Below, piece by piece: positions 31,404 to 42,880 of a DNA stretch of 61,244 nucleotides. Source of the stretch: Pleurotus djamor. Lineage: Eukaryota; Basidiomycota; Agaricomycetes; Agaricales; Pleurotaceae. The notes beneath the pieces were generated by a model that had not been told where the DNA came from, ran no database searches, and worked only from the letters and a program-made list of their open reading frames with translations. Both the position numbers and the translations under genes were made by a program. Position 1 is the first letter of the stretch; each line of letters opens with the position of its first letter. The stretch is taken from positions 1 through 61,244 of the forward strand of contig JAPEVF010000041.1 in the NCBI GenBank assembly GCA_029747585.1. Direction: 5' to 3'.

Positions 31404-31419
31404 GAAAGAGCGAGGATCG
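31404..31419 (-). promoter_or_regulatory. Upstream element shared with paralogue B
   Basis: The 16-base block gaaagagcgaggatcg (plus-strand reading) is identical at 31404-31419 and about 37761-37776. In both genes it lies 190-215 bp upstream of the start codon, while the surrounding promoter sequence has largely diverged. Confidence 0.45.
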
Positions 31420-31423
31420 AGCG

Positions 31424-32313
31424 TAGTTGAAAATTAGCTTCTGCTTTGTGAAGGACTAAAGTGATCATGGTGGATGGCACAGTGCATCGGTACTTTTACC
31501 GATATTTTAGATCGCGGTAAGCCGACCTGGAGGGAAGATAACGCGACGAGCACAGAAACGGTGCTAGTCAGAGCGCTCAATAAGTTGTGCACATTCGTTA
31601 GACTTTTGAGCGGCGCATAAATATTGCCAACGGATTCCAAGGCGAATGGGAGCCCGACGAAGGCGCGACGAGGACGACTGTCGATTTGGAGTGATTGGTA
31701 GGCCAGGGAGCGAGTTAGGATACTAGTTAGAGTGCGCGGTGTTGAAAGATCCCGGAGCTCAAAAGGTGCGTTGGGCTTGTTAAACATCAGGAAAGCCTAC
31801 ATATTCGTCTGGGTGAGTTGGCTTGAAGAGATTGGTAGCGTGTTGAATGCCTCAAACGGCCAAGTCGTGTCAAAATGCTTTGACGATTGACACCTTCGTA
31901 CTCAGTCATACTTATTGTAAGAGTCGTGAGATGAACGTCCTGGCCTGTTCGCATTGTGGGTACTATAGCATGACGCATCACGACAATAGACAGCTAATCC
32001 GAGGTTCTCAGTAGATTTTTAAGACGCATTAAGGAGTCACAGTACCACGATTCGTTTAATGGAGCGAGGCCCGAACTTACTGAAGCTTTGAAGGCTTTGC
32101 AGTCGTCTGTTGTCGTCAACTTGAACGGTCCGATCGGGCAAGTTTACGTCATTTATTGCGAAGTGCCCCTGGCACACCAGTAGGGGCCTATTCGCAATCT
32201 TCGGGATCGTTCGAGCGGAGACGAGAGAAATGCAAACCATGCTCTCGAGTAGTAAGGCTCTAATTAAGAGTAACAGACGATGTGTAAGTAAGGGTAAGGA
32301 ATGGGTAAGTATG
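31424..32313. other. Intergenic region between the MFS 3' end and paralogue A
   Basis: No supportable gene. The minus-strand frames at 31434-31981 lack domains and partly align with the equally non-coding upstream region of paralogue B. Confidence 0.4.
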
Positions 32314-34458
32314 TTACTGGGCCGCTTGCGCTTGGTCCGCGCTGGCGGGGGAGATTTTCTTCTTCCTAAGCTGTGCCCACAATGAAACGTCTCCCGACCA
32401 AATGAATAGGACGACGATGCATGAGAGCAATATCCCAGCGATGATGGCACAGATGATGGTCCATCCTAGATTCTCGATGTGGTCATATATCTATGAGTTT
32501 CGAGATCAGTGCTAGTCCATTGAAGCTGGTTCAAAGGAAGGAATCACCTGTCCACCAATTAATGGGCCGACTGCACAGATACCGAGAGTTTTAGTATAAA
32601 ATCTTAGGAATAACTTATTAGAAAACGCACGAGCGGAGCCAAGCCCGTATGCCACGTTGAATGCACCATAGACATGGGCAACTACAAAGAGAGCGGTCAG
32701 TGACAGCCTACGCTGAAGAGGGATTTGGTTTGAAGCAGTGACGTACATCCGATGCCCTCTATGTGTCTTGACACGCTTGCAAGCTCTGCGGTCACGGGGG
32801 ATATGACAGTAGAAATACAGAAATCTGATCACTTCGCGTCAACAACACGTCAGCTCTGCCAAGGAAACTCGAAAACATACTGGCGATGACGAAGAAACCG
32901 ATAAACATGCCTAATTCACGTCGAATGATCAACAAAAGCCACCAGGGTATGGATAATATGAGCCCAATCAACATGATCCATTCCGGACCAAACTTGTCGC
33001 AGAGATAGCCAGAGATGGGGGATGCTGTTGGTCGCGACATTAATCATTGCACAAGATACTCAAGAGCTCTTTGACACACCTAACAAGGACGGGGCGAAGC
33101 CGGCAATGAGAACAATACCGATTTTAGATGGAGACAAGCCCCAAACATTGGCGAGATGGAGGGGAATAGCAGGTTCTATCATTGCAATGATTAAGCTGAA
33201 CAATGTGTCAGTCTCGATCCATCAAAAACAGTAAGTGGGAAGATTCACCCCATTGACAACGAGATGGCTACCGCAGAAAGAGCACGAGGGGATGTTGACA
33301 GTTTCAAAAGGACCTGGCTAAATGTCAGCGTAGAAACCTCCTTCCGTGCCTCTTCGACGAGTTCTGGAGTGTCCGTCATTGCAGGCATTGGGGTCATGTC
33401 CATGACAATATCGTCTTTCCTGTTGGTATCGTTTCCATTTGAGACAAGAATACTGTCCGAAGCCGGGACAGTTGCTGGGGCTTCTGGTTGTGTAACGGCC
33501 GCCAATTCGTTGCGCTCTTTGAGTCGTTCAAGGTCCTGGGGTTCGATGATAAGGAGACGACCGATGAGGTCAAGGAATGCGGCGGCGATCCCAAAAATCA
33601 TTGGACCTCGGAAACCAAATCGATCGTAAAGGACACCGCCAAGAGGGGGCCCAACAATAATACTGTACCACCGTTAGTTAAATTTGTGGCGACTGGAGAC
33701 GTTTATCCAATTTATAACATACCCTATTGAAAGCCCAGACATGGCGATCCCAAGCTGACCTAGACACAAAATTCAGTCAGACACACTGCACATGTATTTA
33801 TACATAGCATTGGTGCGTACGACCGACGATGTTGGTGGGCGTGCAATCACAACTGTCCATAGAAGTCAGTGGCGATTGAGGCGTGAAGGAAAAGTTGACG
33901 CACAGCAAAGCTAATCCGACCACCCAGACCATGGCAGAGCTAATTCCTTGCAAGACGCGAGCAATGACCATGAGCCAATAGACAGGAGCTTCCATAAGCA
34001 TCACTTGCGAGCCGATCAGTGCGGCCAACCCGACGATCAGAGGGACTTTGCGTGACTTGTATTTTTCAGAAAACATAGCCGTTGGTACGGTGGCTAATTA
34101 AAATTTTCAAGGATGCATGTAAGGACGCCATGAAGGGGGACTCACCGATGACAAGTCCCGNCAGACTGTAGTAGTACCGTTCAGTATGCTTGCGCGTATG
34201 GAGGAATGGTAGAGACTCACGTAGCCGAAAAGTAGCCAGCCCACAAGGGCAGATACGCCGTCATAACCCAACTCAGTTAGATGGAAAGGAAGGACTGGGA
34301 TAACAATCGAGTAGACGAGCAAATCCGTCGCGATACCTTAAATATAGAAATTTAATCTCAAAGACATACTCCAACAACCCGGAATGCTCACCTAAGGCGA
34401 CAACAAACGTCACAAGCCAGTAAGAAGATCTCCAACGAGAGCCCCACTGGATGAACAT
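32314..34458 (-). CDS. MFS transporter (DHA1 / vesicular-amine-transporter-like)
   Basis: A many-exon gene. Exon 1 ends WLVTFVVALG; the next gives IATDLLVYSIVIPVLPFHL, the helix-1 acidic motif typical of drug:H+ antiporters and vesicular amine transporters. A 20-nt exon (34146-34165) follows, then FSEKYKSRKVPLIVGLAALIGS (loop 2-3 motif) and MVIARVLQGISSAMVW. A hydrophilic central loop rich in Pro/Thr/Asp comes after DRFGFRGPM. The second half has LANVWGLSPSKIGIVLIAGF, GYLCDKFGPEW and AHVYGAFNVAYGLGSA, and a Lys-rich tail ending ADQAQAAQ at the stop 32314-32316. Twelve helices are expected. The substrate is unknown; relatives export small amines or drugs. It lies between two paralogous secreted-protein genes in the same orientation, and imperfect repeats lie just upstream. 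Confidence 0.85.
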
Positions 34459-34547
34459 CTTAAAGGAAGAACGAAGGAGATTTTGGTGAGACTAAGTCTT
34501 GTTGGTGGACCCATCCTGGTACTTATACAAACAAAAAAAGAAAAAAA

Positions 34548-34741
34548 GTCTCGACTCGGAGACCAAACAACGGCGGGACCGTCCACGTTACGGTCACTGA
34601 ACTGACTCGAATGTTTGGAGGCCAAGACGATGGCGGGTCCGTCCTTGTTTGCAGCCGTTGAATGACTCGAGTCCAACTCGAGTCTCGACTCTCGGAAGCC
34701 AAGACAATGGCGGGACCCCATCCACATTTACAGCCACTTGC
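34548..34741. repeat. Three imperfect tandem repeats upstream of the MFS gene
   Basis: Three units of about 60-72 bp, starting near 34548, 34620 and 34681. Each carries a core close to CCAAGACRATGGCGGGACC, then TCCA/TCCT and TTTRCAGCC or equivalent, then TGACTCGA in the first two. Units one and three share the opening gtctcgactc. The array lies about 90-280 bp upstream of the MFS start codon. Confidence 0.65.
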
Positions 34742-34936
34742 CTGTATCATCAACCTCCTCCCATGCGAAGCGACTACGTACCCCTGGATTGCGATTGAAG
34801 TGGCAGGAACTTGGACTATGTGATCAACGGCTAGATTTTCAACGACATTATCACTGGGCGAAATTCTGATAGATAGTAAGATTGCCAGGGTATGGTACCG
34901 AATGTCACCTTCTATCTAGTTGAGTCAATACCAATG
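34742..34936. other. Short intergenic stretch
   Basis: Sequence between the repeat array and the end of paralogue B; nothing recognised. Confidence 0.4.
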
Positions 34937-37573
34937 TCATTTGAGCCTGAAACAATGAGTCTAATCAGTGTGTTCAACACGAGGCGAAAGAATCAACTAA
35001 CTTCTTCGGGGTACCCTTCTCCGTTCCAAGCTGCTTCTTTGCTCCATGCTTGCCGCACTTCAAGGCTGTCTTTCCAGCCCTTCTCTCCAATGTGGTGGAC
35101 GGAGCAGAGGTGTACGATGCAATGGAACGCTTGGTTGCACCACCCCAGCATTTCTACGCCCACATCACAATGCTGAATAAGTTAAGTCACAAAGAAGCTG
35201 GAGAATGCAGGCTTACCCGTATAATTTCTAGCTCGGGGCTCTTGTAGATCTCCCAGGTCGGCGTCTCGCCTTTCATGGAAGCAATCTCTCCCTTGGCTCC
35301 AGCTCGGATGACCGCACCCACGTACGCACCTATGCACCCTTTGAACTCTGCGGATGCGGCATCAGGAGTCTGTACGGCCCTTGCGCCAAGATATGGAGGA
35401 ACGTAAGTAAGTTCAGTCTGATTGGCATCGAGCCTATTGGTGTCCCGACGGTGGTTACTTGCAGACGCAGAGACGTCGCCTCGAAGATGGAGTCTGGCCC
35501 AAACATCCACTTCAACGTAGGCGCTAGCTGAGGCTTTGCCTGAAAAAACAGAGACTCCTGCGGATGGGGGTAGTCACTAGTGTCAGAGCTGACTATAACC
35601 AACGCTTTAAATACATACCCAAATGAAGTGACGGGATGAGGTGACTGGGTGGGTTTCTCTGTCAGTCATCTGATTTACGAGTGGAAAGAAGCTCACGCGG
35701 TGAGATTGGCTTGAGCAGCGATGTTGGCTTCCGCAGAGATTTCGAATGCTTCAAGAGATTGGTCAAAGTTGGAATGGGATACCCGTCGCACTACTCACGA
35801 GACTCTTGGGTTTGAATAGCTTGAGCTCGACTTTTGGCGTCGGGGTTCTCTTGAGTAAGTTTTCTCGGATACCAGAATTCCACTGAAACGGGTGTCGCAT
35901 TAGCGTTCGTACAATTTTTTTTGTTGAAAAATAATACATTTGTCACTGGATACAAGCAGCGAGTCAGTTCCTGAGCATGAAGCGCATAAAAAGCGGATTT
36001 ACACTTTATATTTGAGATGAGCATCTATTTGAACTTCAAGCGACAAATCAAGGTCAGCCTGTGCTTCAAGTCGGACGAAAGGACCAAGCGTAAGAACCCT
36101 GATAGATGGGGGGATTAATCTAGGTCGAGAGGTAGAGATGAACCTCGTACCCTGGAATCGTGATTGGGGAGGCCGGTACTTCGACGACTTTGACACGATC
36201 AGTGGTGAGTTGTCCCTAGAGAAGAAGCTTGATACTAAGTTCAAGAAATGAGGAAGAAGACAACAAACAATGACGGTGGCATCTATTTTGACGTGTGCAT
36301 CGACGTTCCCATCGAAAACTGTAGGAGGAACATGTCACGTTGAAATTTACGCAGATGCAGCGCCTTTGACATACTCGCATAGACAGCCCAACTGCCGAGC
36401 TGATCACAGTTAGTAGGCATCATAACGGGGAATCGGGAGCGCTATGTACTCACTATAGGGGGAACAACGGATCCATTCGCAGTAAGCCCCAACCTCACTT
36501 GGGCATCAGCCTTACCTGAAGCCAGCACCTCGAGGTTGACCGACGCAGCGCGGCAATTCGTCGGCGCGGTTCTCTTATCAGTTTTAAAGAGGACCATGCT
36601 CTTGCCTTTGGTGTCAAGATGGATATCTTTGACCAATTCTGGGTTGATCTTGAAGTGTGTCAACTCTAGGGTTTCGCCATTAACATCCACATACGATTCC
36701 AAGAAAACAGTAACCCCACCTTTGAGCGTATGTACGACCGCATTGGCAGCCTTGACAACGTAATCCTTGATGGAGTTGAACGCTTTGCCAACCCAACTAA
36801 AGAAGCCATCGCTTTCTCGTCTACGCAATTGCGACGGAGGTTGGGATTGATCGTCTGGGTTGACGTCGACATCGGGCGAGTTGACACCCGTAAAAGAGAA
36901 GGCGACTTCCCCAACCCTGTATTTTCAGTGTTATAACGAGAAAAAAGGATTGAGATGGGTTGGCCCACTTGGACGCATCGGAGAGGCCCCATTCTCTATC
37001 GACACGAAGCGTGTAAACCGTTGGAGGTTTACCATCGCGCTTCCTGATTTTGTTGGACGCATGTTGAGGAAGAACTTGATTCTCTGCGACCTTAGATTCT
37101 GCAATGCGCATGAACGGTGCGCTGGTGCACTGGACGAAAATACAGATATGTTGAGTCAAAAGCTCCCTAAGCTAGAGGTCATAGAAAACGTACGCTTTCC
37201 GGTAAGCGAACGACCTTGTGCTCAGCTCCGCCTTTGTCGAAAAGATGGTTACAGCCAGCTTCTTCGTGATTCGTGCTGGAGCATACAAGTCGGATTTCTT
37301 GGTCCAAAGTATGCGGGTCGCAGTCTAGGACGATCCAACCTGCGGCGGGGGTAATGTCCGTAATCCCATCGCCTCTCTACACATTGCGAAACGGTTAACG
37401 AAGCCGGAAGACGATGAATTTGGGATATATACCATTTGAAGGACCCCAGAGCTCCCGCTAGATGCTGGCATGTCGTACGCGCATTCACCATTGAAGCAAG
37501 GTTTGCTCCAATCATTGGCAGGCTTCGCCAGCAGAGATGGAGCGAACAGCAGGGCAACTATGACGAGCTTCAT
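34937..37573 (-). CDS. Large secreted protein, paralogue B (function unknown)
   Basis: The exon structure parallels paralogue A at 28528-31203. The start at 37573 gives a signal peptide (MKLVIVALLFAPSLLA), then KPANDWSKPCFNGECAYDMP and an equivalent Cys-bearing domain. Further on come RKRDGKPPTVYTLRVD, RRRESDGFFSWVGKAFNSIK with an amphipathic helix, SVNLEVLASGKADAQVRLG, FWYPRKLTQEN, VDVWARLHLRGDVSASAS, VPPYLGARAVQTPDA and KCWGGATKRSIAS. The last long exon ends KKQLGTEKGTPKK, and a tiny last exon encodes the end LK (stop near 34937). In both paralogues the final exon begins with GCTCAAAT, which supports the splice. Secretion is predicted; no enzymatic motif is seen. The MFS gene and this pair share one orientation. 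Confidence 0.75.
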
Positions 37574-37760
37574 GGCAATGTCCACTTTGAAGACACCTCG
37601 AGTTGTGGACTTGCTACCCATGAGGGCCACCTTTTAAAGGAGTTGAAGCGGGGTTTTCGGCTGAATTGCAATAGGTATCTTACTGAAGGATAAATGGAAG
37701 CAAGTCATTCTTAGTACCATACTTCGCGGTGCCCGTTGACAATGAGGACAGGGGGAACGA

Positions 37761-37776
37761 GGAAAGAGCGAGGATC
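37761..37776 (-). promoter_or_regulatory. Upstream element shared with paralogue A
   Basis: The counterpart of 31404-31419: the same 16 bases at nearly the same distance from the start codon. Confidence 0.45.
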
Positions 37777-37782
37777 GGACGC

Positions 37783-38177
37783 ATTTAGAAGTTGAGATAC
37801 TAATTCGGAGAGGCTTCAGTGCTTTCGACGTATGAGCTTGCGGCGTCGTTGGCTTTAGAACCCGACGTGCAGAGTCGTCTCCGAGGTACCAATTGGGTCT
37901 TGTAGTCTGGAGACTGTACACAAAATCGTTAGACTCGCGCGTAAGAGGTACACGATATTTATGCTGGAGAAACAAGTCTGAGCACAGCCGCAGGTGTCGC
38001 CGTAGGGTGCCTGTAACCGTCAAAGAGGTCTTGAAGAGGTCTCCCGAGGACGCGAGCGTGGTCGGGCAGCGGGCTAACTTAGTACGAGCTAGGCAGAGTC
38101 TCCGAGAGGTGCTAGCAACCCGGCTAAGAGACGTCGTCAATGAATGAACGTAGTGGCCTCAATGTTCGTGCAATAGG
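37783..38177. other. Intergenic region upstream of paralogue B
   Basis: No gene recognised. Part of it resembles the region upstream of paralogue A, consistent with the duplication unit including promoter sequence. Confidence 0.4.
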
Positions 38178-38468
38178 TTAGGACATTGCACCTGGAAGAC
38201 GGAGAGGCTCCGCCTGAAAAGTCTCATCAGTAGCCTGGTAGAGATAAATTTTCAAGTTTGGGACTGGTTTGGTGTCTAAGAAGCCGTTCAGGTTTTGGTT
38301 TACCTCCAAGAAGATTGCAGGGAAGGTCAAGGTTGGGTGAGAGATGCCTACGCATACGAAACCTAGGGTGCCGCTGATGGTGGTTGTTTTCAAAGGAGCG
38401 GGCATACCGGATCGGGCGGCCCGGCCAGCCGGGGTTTGGAGGTTCAAGTACTCAACGTCAACGTTCAA
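38178..38468 (-). CDS. Hypothetical protein, possible 3' exon
   Basis: A minus-strand frame of 96 residues (NVDVEYLNLQTPAGRAA, GTLGFVCVGISHPTLTF, FLDTKPVPNLKIYLYQ, stop after LPGAMS). Composition and length are compatible with a coding exon, but no domain is recognised, and the CGTTCAA-type repeats just upstream (38455-38500) do not yield an obvious preceding exon. It could be the last exon of an unresolved gene or chance. Confidence 0.3.
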   Translation of the reverse strand: MNVDVEYLNLQTPAGRAARSGMPAPLKTTTISGTLGFVCVGISHPTLTFPAIFLEVNQNLNGFLDTKPVPNLKIYLYQATDETFQAEPLRLPGAMS

Positions 38469-38806
38469 ACGTTCAGCGCTCAGCGTTCAACCTCACGATT
38501 CCAAGCATGCGAGGAGCTCAAGCTAGATATCGACTACGACTGGGATTGAATCTAACACTCATCTGATCATTGTCTGTGATCCAGGAGCCCAACGGTTCAG
38601 GCTGGGGCTGGTCGCCGAGACGAGACGAACATTAACTTGACACAAACAGATTGCAGAGGCCAACTATCATTACGTATCATAAAGAAGAAGAGATATAAAC
38701 GTCAGGTATAAACGGACCAAGGGCAGGTATATAAGAACACCACGGACAACCGAATGAAAGTGAGTTTTAGAGTTCAAATGTTCGGACAATCACCAGACAA
38801 AAGAAA

Positions 38807-39584
38807 TCAGAGGAAAAGAGGGATAAAAAGCAGGGCCGCGGCCACTACAGGATAGCGAAGCTTGAGGGCGTCCCCGCTGTTTGAGGTAGTTTCAGCGCTA
38901 GTAGCCGAGGTAGAAGGTGTTCCAGTTGCACGATGCGAGGCAGAGGAAGAAGAGGAAGTTGAAACGGGGGTGCCGTTAAAGCGTTGGGCATTTTGCTGCG
39001 ATTAAATATCAGCGAGGTAGCCCTCTCAAGTATTCTTAAACATATACCTCGAATCCGGTGAGGGTCTTCCCAGAGGTTTCGTTGAGGTTGATGGAGCCGA
39101 CACCTCCGTCCCCGCATGTGTTGGCATCGTAGAAGTAGATCGGGGCGTCGTTTTGAATTTGAACGTCTAGCGTGGTGATCGCGGTGCCATTGTTCGTGGG
39201 GCGGAAGTCAGAGTTGAATCCGTTGATCGTTGGATCTTGCTCATGAATAGGGCGACATGGGAACTCGAAGCTAGATTGAGTGACTGAGTGGTTCCCGTTC
39301 GTGACTGAAGGTATATCAGGGTCAAATGGTGAAGGAATGCGACTGTGGACAAGGAAAACGACGAACAATTGAACCTCACGGTGTCGCCGGCATTGGCTTC
39401 GACGACTTGTGGTGTGAAAACCTGCGTTGCGTCATTTGTTCGGTTGGCTCCAACTTGAACGGTAACAACTTTCGCTGCAACAAGCGTTGCTAGGCAGACG
39501 AACTGCATAGGAGCGTGTGAGACGCGTCTCCAAAGATAAGACGCCACATACAGAGACAACGGAGGTAATGCGAGCGGACAACAT
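38807..39584 (-). CDS. Cupredoxin-like extracellular serine-rich GPI protein
   Basis: Four exons. Exon 1 (39552-39584) plus exon 2 give a signal peptide (MLSARITSVVSFVCLATLVAA), then KVVTVQVGANRTNDATQVF and NAGDTVRFNFTNGNHSVTQS, the usual opening of fungal cupredoxin-fold extracellular proteins. Exon 3 has FEFPCRP and IYFYDANTCGDGGVGSINL. Exon 4 is Ser/Thr-rich and ends in a hydrophobic tail (YPVVAAALLFIPLFL), which predicts a GPI anchor. The His of NHSVTQ is present, but the Cys-His-Met loop that completes a type-1 copper site is replaced by CGDGGVGS, so copper binding is doubtful. A TATA-like box lies at about 39692-39702. The gene is divergent from the arrestin gene. Confidence 0.88.
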
Positions 39585-39691
39585 CTTTTTTCGAGCTTGA
39601 AGTACGCTTATCGGAGGGGGAGTCGCAAAAAGCAACCTCACAAGGTAGAAGAGCGGAAGAAAGAGGACGAGGAGCACCAGAAGCCGTCTCC

Positions 39692-39702
39692 ATTATTTAT
39701 AG
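39692..39702 (-). promoter_or_regulatory. TATA box of the cupredoxin-like gene
   Basis: CTATAAATAATG on the minus strand, about 110 bp upstream of the start codon at 39584. Confidence 0.55.
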
Positions 39703-40171
39703 GGCGGAAGGCGTGTTTTGCGTCCGTTTGCGGGTATTTTGATGGGTTGCAGTGAGAAGCAGGGGGTGTCCACCACGTTCATAGAAGAAACAATGCAGAA
39801 TGACGCTTCTGTGACGTCCTGCGTTGCAAATACCAGCCAAATGAAGAAGAGATCATGTCTATTTCCACGGAGTATTACGAGCAGCCAGCATCAGAGAGAG
39901 TCGTGTGCGTGAGGCCACTGTATCCCAGAGACAGAGCCATCCCAGGAGCAAAGGCGACATCGGCGTGCGCGCGAAGAAAATGGAATCCGAACAAGGTCGA
40001 AGCTTGAGCTAAAGAGACAAGTGACGGAATGGAAACCGAGCTCAGGGGGCGTTTGATACACACGTGCTTCGCGATCACCAAGTCTAGACACTATCATGAG
40101 GAGGAATTGCTATCTATCATGCTGCTGTGAACTTTTTCCTTCCTATCTCCTCTACTACCACCATCCACGAC
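39703..40171. other. Divergent intergenic region
   Basis: Lies between the cupredoxin-like gene (reading left) and the alpha-arrestin gene (reading right). No further gene recognised; it presumably holds both promoters. Confidence 0.45.
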
Positions 40172-42730
40172 ATGCCATTCGCAGAAAATCCAGGAAAAAA
40201 CACATTATCGATAAGGCTTTCAGAGGCCGCACTCTTCCTCCGGACCAATGATTTCACAGGCAGGAGTCGTGACTCAAGGCCATCTCTTCTGCGTGGCTTA
40301 CTTGTCCTCGATCTCGTAAAGCCAACAAAGATATCGAGCATCGAGATCGACCTCACCGCGAGGTCATCCACATCGTGGCCAGAAGGTATGATGCCCCACT
40401 CACGGCTCTAAGCGGACAAATTATCCAACCTTAAACTCATGCACCAGGTATCGGAGCCCGGCGTCTTGAGGTCGCTGAGGAACATGTCGTATTCTCAGCA
40501 AAGACCGTTTTCTTCAAAGGCGGCGCAACCCCTCGAAGAACAGTGTCGATCGGACCAGGGACGCGAGATGAAGCCGTACGAGATGATTGGGATGGCGAAT
40601 CTACGACCTCTGGTAACCTATCTCGGGGTGCCTCAGAGAGAGAAACGGATAGATCCCGAGCATCTCGTCGGATCAGTCTCGATAGCTCATTTTTTCACCC
40701 GCACCCCGTCGTACACAGTGAAGATCATCGCATGCTACATACCCCTCCTTATTCCCCTTCATCCGCCAGTCCGCTTGACCGATCGGTGAGCACACTCTCA
40801 CCCCGCGCCAGTCTGCGGCACGAAGACAGTCCTGCACAAACGCTAGAAGATCTGAGGAATGCTCTCTTGTCAAGTGCAACAACGCCTGATCATGGTACGT
40901 CTTTCTTATCTCTCCTCTGACCCCTCGATCACCTACACATCGTAGCTCGCAATGGTCACTCGCCGAACGGAGGCTTTGACTTTGGTGGTATTCGCCCTCG
41001 AAGAGACGGGTCAAGATCCCTTTCGCGTCGCCCCAGTATCGAGGATATTCCTGAGAATGAACCTGGACCAAGCCGCCACAGTACCTTGTTCCATAGGCAC
41101 ACGAATGGTGCCACTTCACCTCGATCAGTTGAATCCAACTCAAGCCAAGACGTGACATCCCAACGTGATGACGACCACAAGCACGAACATCGGGGGAGAA
41201 AACATCACCGATTCAGTTTGGCCTCCATAATCGATGCAGTGCGGCCGTCTTCCCCACGTTCGAGGGAACGGCATCACGAACGTGAACCTAGCCGTGGACG
41301 CAGCGTGGATGTTACCACTAATGGGACAGCGAAGGCCACCTCCAGGGAACGCCCTACCCTGGGTAAGCTAGGCGACATCATTAAACTCGATTCGGCTGAG
41401 GACAGGAAGGAGGGGAGAGATGGATGGAAGGAGTTCAAGAAAGGTATGCAAACATTCGCATCATCTTAGCGACACGTCCCCTAACATTGCAGATATGCCA
41501 AAGGCACTTACACCTACCCGATCTCTTTCCAAATCCCCGGACATTCGCCTCCGAGCCTCCAGTGTAGTTTTGGAGCTGTGGTTTGGCAGCTGAAGGCTAC
41601 TGTCCACCGACCGGGCACGTTCACGTCGAAGCTCTCCGCTACACGCGAGGTCAACGTGATCTGTAGTCCGGGGACGGAAGATACGGAAGACACGGAGAAC
41701 ATCATTGTCGAGCGACAGTGGGAAGACCAACTACAGTATCTCATATCTATTTCGGGGAGGAGCTTTTACATTGGGGGTACCGTGCCGGTGCAATTCACTC
41801 TGATGCCATTGGGGAAGGTGAAGATATACCGAATATCGGTATACATTGAGGGTGAGTCCCATAAATCTGGTTCTCCTGTTCCCATCATGACTGTCCTGCA
41901 TAGAACGCGTGGATTATTACACCCACATGAAACGGGTTGCTCGAACGGATCCAATCAACCGAATTCTCCTCCTCTCGCTTAAGCACGACGAGAAAGGCGG
42001 TGGCCCTATCCTCCCGCTTGTTTCCGACGACCCAGATGCCTTCAAGAAGTCACCTTTGATGTCTGTCCTCACCCATGAAGATGATCTGTCGGACATGGCT
42101 TCTAGCTTCATGGGACCTGGGCCGTGGTCGTTCCATCATGAACTCCGTCTGCCTACGTCTTGTCACACCTTGCACTTTACGAACAAGAATCGCAGGGCGA
42201 ACATCATCATTACGCACATGATCAAGTGCGTGCTGAGGGTGGAACGTGGCGATGATAAATACCTGGATGCGAAGAGTGGGAAGAGGAAACTCTTTGACAT
42301 TGTCATCCAGACCCCAATACAGATCCTCTCCGTGAGTTTTTTCATGCAAACCGTATTGCGACGTTGGCTTGAAATTGTCTCTCCTTCGTAGTGTCGCTGC
42401 AATCCCGAATGGATATCGCTACCACCGTACTCAGAGTCTTATGATGACCATGTTGACGATGAACCACAATGCCCGTGTGTGGCAAGGAAGGCTAGCAATA
42501 GCCCCATCAGTAGGATGAATACGAATACGTCGAGCAATTCATCCGTTTCGACCGTCGCGTCTTCATTCCTTGAAGCGTTGACATCTCCAACACCACGTCG
42601 GTACGAATCGCTGCTCGATCAGAACACGCTGTTCGAGAGGCTCGTAGGAGGACAGGAAACGGAGGCAGGTGAAGTGCCGCCATCGTATGATGCTGTTGCA
42701 AGGGGAAGAGATGGTGTTAATGGGTATTGA
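40172..42730 (+). CDS. Alpha-arrestin (arrestin-domain ubiquitin-ligase adaptor)
   Basis: Six exons (40172-40385, 40448-40894, 40946-41443, 41504-41851, 41904-42331, 42392-42730) give 757 residues in frame. An N-terminal arrestin lobe (ISSIEIDLTARSSTSW, ARRLEVAEEHVVFSAK) is followed by a long Ser/Arg-rich insertion. It then resumes at KKGTYTYPISFQIPGHSPPS, the typical arrestin-N signature, and continues through the arrestin-C lobe (IGGTVPVQFTLMPLGKVKIY). The C-terminal tail contains PPSYDA, a PPxY motif, and a PY-like SLPPYSES. In yeast such proteins recruit Rsp5/Nedd4-type ubiquitin ligases to plasma-membrane transporters and receptors for endocytosis. The insertion makes it longer than the simplest members. 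The stop is 150 bp from the convergent Tim22 stop. Confidence 0.9.
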
Positions 42731-42880
42731 TTTATGTGGAATGGGACAGTTACATGGGGGTTTCATTATATCACTTTTGGTGATACGGGGACTGTCTATC
42801 GTTTATTAGTATATATATTAGATCTTCATATGTAGATAGATGGGTCATAATCCAATAATTTAGTTCTATAGTCGAACAAC

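Noticed and set aside
31434..31981. Minus-strand frames upstream of paralogue A as a gene
   Set aside because: They lie in the shared promoter duplication and have no conserved protein features.
37634..38140. 168-residue minus-strand frame upstream of paralogue B
   Set aside because: It overlaps the promoter region, and its sequence is not conserved at protein level with the matching region of paralogue A.
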